Shown: piece after piece, positions 6,059 to 7,560 of the stretch
Position numbering within the stretch: position 1 is the first letter of the stretch
Layout of the letters: each line of letters starts with the position of its first letter
Assembly (NCBI GenBank): GCA_946623485.1
Contig: CAMORF010000105.1
Span: 1-7,560, forward strand
Direction: 5' to 3'
Length of the DNA stretch: 7,560 nt
Origin: an uncultured Clostridia bacterium
GTDB lineage: Bacteria; Bacillota; Clostridia; Lachnospirales; Lachnospiraceae
Position numbers and translations under genes: made by a program
The notes under the pieces: generated by a model
What the model saw: only the letters and a program-made list of their open reading frames with translations
Told to the model about the DNA's origin: nothing
Database searches by the model: none

Positions 6059-7474
6059 TTATTGGAATCCTGAAACTGTGATCCGGACACATTCCGTGCC
6101 CTCCCTGACCTTGGCGCCTTCGCTGATCCGCTTCCCGATTACCCACAATACATGGCTTCCCTGGGCGATGAGCGGGATAGAATCCCTCATAAGCCTCGGT
6201 ACTTTCTCATCGATCAGGTAATCCTTCAGCTTCCTGCGGCCGTGTGCGGCGTTCACCATCAGATAATCTCCCGGCCTCCTGGTCCGCAGCACCAGACATG
6301 GTGCCATTGTATCATAAGCCAGATACTTCGTGTACTTCTTTTTCGGAACCTCCCCGCCCTGCCAGGTGAGGTAAGACACCTCCGCGGTCATCTCTCCCTG
6401 CCTGCCATCCGGTACGCGGGGAAATGAATAAACGCCGCCTTTGCCGATGGGGCAATCCCCGGCACCCGGCTCTTCCTTTTGCCGTGTCAGCCGGAGGATC
6501 CCCTCCTCACTGAAGGCAGTAAAACCGCCCGGAAGGCTTGCCATGCGTCCGTTCGGTCCTGAAACCAGGCGATCCAGCGCATCGACATGCGCCCGGCCGA
6601 TATCCTTCATCGACCCTGTGCACCTGCCGATCATGCGGCGCAGGATTCTGCCCCGCAGGATTCCGGGCGCAGCGCCAAGCAGTACCCTGTCGGCTGTCAG
6701 ATCTTTGCTTTCTTTGTCCCCCTCCTCCAGAATCACACGCGCCCAGAGATCATTTTCCTCCTGTACAAGCCATTCTTCCACCTGCCGGAAGTCAGAAGCC
6801 GCCTGAGTAATGTGCTCTGCCGCAAGCGGGTTGAGTTCTTCCAGAAGCGGCATGACCTTCAGCCGGATGGCATTGCGCGTGATCCGGGTATCGTAATTCG
6901 TACGATCCGTCCGCCAGGAGATCCCTTTTTGCCTGAGCCAGCCCTCGATCTGTTCCTTCCCGCATTCCAGGAGCGGCCGGATGAAGAGCAGGCCATCCTC
7001 CCGGCGCGCAGGGCGGATGCCGCCAAGCCCGCCCACGGAGCTTCCGCGGATCAGGTTCCACAGGACCGTCTCTGCCTGATCCATCCTGTGATGGGCTGTT
7101 GCGACAATCCGGATTCCCTCGCGCCCTGCTGTCTCCCGGAACACCCTTCGCCGCTCACACCGGGCCGCCTCCTCCAGGGTCATGGAGCACTCCCTGGCAG
7201 CAGCCGGAGCATCCACCTGTACCACATGCAAGGGAACCCTGTACGCATCGCACAGGCTGCGGACATATGCACAGTCCTCGATGCTTTCCTCCCCCCGGAT
7301 CCCATGCTCCACATGAACCGCGCTGACCTCGTAGCCAAGCTCCTTGAGCACCAGCAGCATGCAGACAGAATCCGCTCCGCCCGAAACGCCGGCAAGAATC
7401 CGCGTGCCGCTGCCCTCCAGTCCGAAGGATTCCATCGACTGCCTGACAAGCTCTGTGATCCCCTGCTCCCTCAA
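6059..7474 (-). CDS. tilS: tRNA(Ile)-lysidine synthetase
   Basis: Essential enzyme that uses ATP and lysine to turn cytidine 34 of the CAU anticodon of a minor tRNA-Ile into lysidine, so that it reads AUA and is charged with isoleucine rather than methionine. The 471-aa length matches B. subtilis TilS. The N-type ATP-pyrophosphatase domain has the PP-loop SGGADS (31-36), HVEHGIRGEES (54-64), AHHRMDQAET (127-136) and the conserved RGSSVGGLGGI (143-153). A middle helical tRNA-binding domain follows (about 215-330). The C-terminal domain shows RRPGDY (399-404), KLKDYLID (415-422) and the VIGKRISEGAKV region (445-456). The TTG start gives the usual ~30 residues before the PP-loop, but its ribosome site is weak (GGGGGA, 10 nt away). 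An in-frame CTG upstream or ATG at residue 14 are alternatives. It is first of the tilS-hpt-ftsH unit. Confidence 0.96.
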   Translation of the reverse strand: MREQGITELVRQSMESFGLEGSGTRILAGVSGGADSVCMLLVLKELGYEVSAVHVEHGIRGEESIEDCAYVRSLCDAYRVPLHVVQVDAPAAARECSMTLEEAARCERRRVFRETAGREGIRIVATAHHRMDQAETVLWNLIRGSSVGGLGGIRPARREDGLLFIRPLLECGKEQIEGWLRQKGISWRTDRTNYDTRITRNAIRLKVMPLLEELNPLAAEHITQAASDFRQVEEWLVQEENDLWARVILEEGDKESKDLTADRVLLGAAPGILRGRILRRMIGRCTGSMKDIGRAHVDALDRLVSGPNGRMASLPGGFTAFSEEGILRLTRQKEEPGAGDCPIGKGGVYSFPRVPDGRQGEMTAEVSYLTWQGGEVPKKKYTKYLAYDTMAPCLVLRTRRPGDYLMVNAAHGRRKLKDYLIDEKVPRLMRDSIPLIAQGSHVLWVIGKRISEGAKVREGTECVRITVSGFQ

Positions 7475-7497
7475 TGCCTGATTGTCCCCCAGTCAAA

Positions 7498-7524
7498 ATA
7501 ATATACAGTAAGGATCTGTTACAA
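7498..7524 (-). promoter_or_regulatory. Weak promoter candidate upstream of tilS
   Basis: The 86 nt before tilS are AT-rich and contain no gene. The minus strand shows TATATT (7505-7500) or the overlapping TATTAT (7503-7498), each five of six matches to a -10 box. TTGTAA (7524-7519), four of six to a -35 box, lies 13 or 15 nt upstream. Both spacings are shorter than the preferred 17 nt. The place is right for an operon promoter, but the end of the preceding gene is not in the window, so cotranscription from further upstream is equally possible. Confidence 0.3.
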
Positions 7525-7560
7525 AATAACTTGTACATCTTGCTTGTCTTTTCATCCGAT

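Noticed and set aside
6030..6146. A longer hpt reading frame starting inside tilS
   Set aside because: The extra 39 residues are not HPRT-like and overlap the tilS C-terminus. The ATG at 6029 has an excellent AGGAGG site and fits the family start.
6587..7501. Long open frame on the plus strand opposite tilS
   Set aside because: It lies antisense to a clear tilS gene with all motifs; rich in Pro, Arg and His with no family resemblance.

Overview
This window looks like an ordinary chromosomal segment of a low-spore-density Firmicute, most likely a Clostridia/Lachnospiraceae-type gut anaerobe. The reasons are the tilS-hpt-ftsH gene order (a Firmicutes hallmark), strong AGGAGG-type ribosome binding sites, two TTG start codons, and a base composition that looks moderately GC-rich by eye. 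The family-level placement is inference. All five genes lie on the minus strand, so the biological reading order runs from the right end to the left end of the window. No rRNA, tRNA, CRISPR array, insertion sequence or phage gene was seen.

Right to middle (7560 to 3678): a short upstream region with a weak promoter candidate, then tilS (tRNA-Ile lysidine synthetase), hpt (hypoxanthine phosphoribosyltransferase) and ftsH (membrane AAA+ zinc protease). They are tightly packed: 29 nt between tilS and hpt, and 6 nt between hpt and ftsH. Hpt and ftsH are in the same reading frame, separated only by the TAA stop and two codons. This is almost surely one operon. In Bacillus and Listeria, TilS and HprT are reported to act together on ftsH expression, so the linkage may be regulatory as well as historical.

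Middle (3677 to 3305): a 373-nt stretch with no convincing gene. It holds a hairpin just after ftsH, an AT-rich patch that may be a promoter, and, directly before the next gene, two mutually exclusive RNA helices that share one arm. One helix is a 16-bp stem capped by a GCAA tetraloop. The other would bury the Shine-Dalgarno sequence of the downstream gene. This is the most interesting feature of the window.

Left (3304 to 1): a cytoplasmic GH13-family alpha-glucan hydrolase of the neopullulanase/cyclomaltodextrinase type, then, after 90 nt, ddl (D-alanine--D-alanine ligase). The ddl stop codon lies inside a 17-bp tandem repeat that carries a ribosome binding site and ATG. This suggests that another gene starts exactly at, or just beyond, the left edge. 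The genes are mostly conserved housekeeping functions: decoding fidelity, purine salvage, membrane proteolysis, storage or dietary glucan breakdown, and peptidoglycan precursor synthesis. No new multi-gene system is evident; the novelty is in the untranslated regions.
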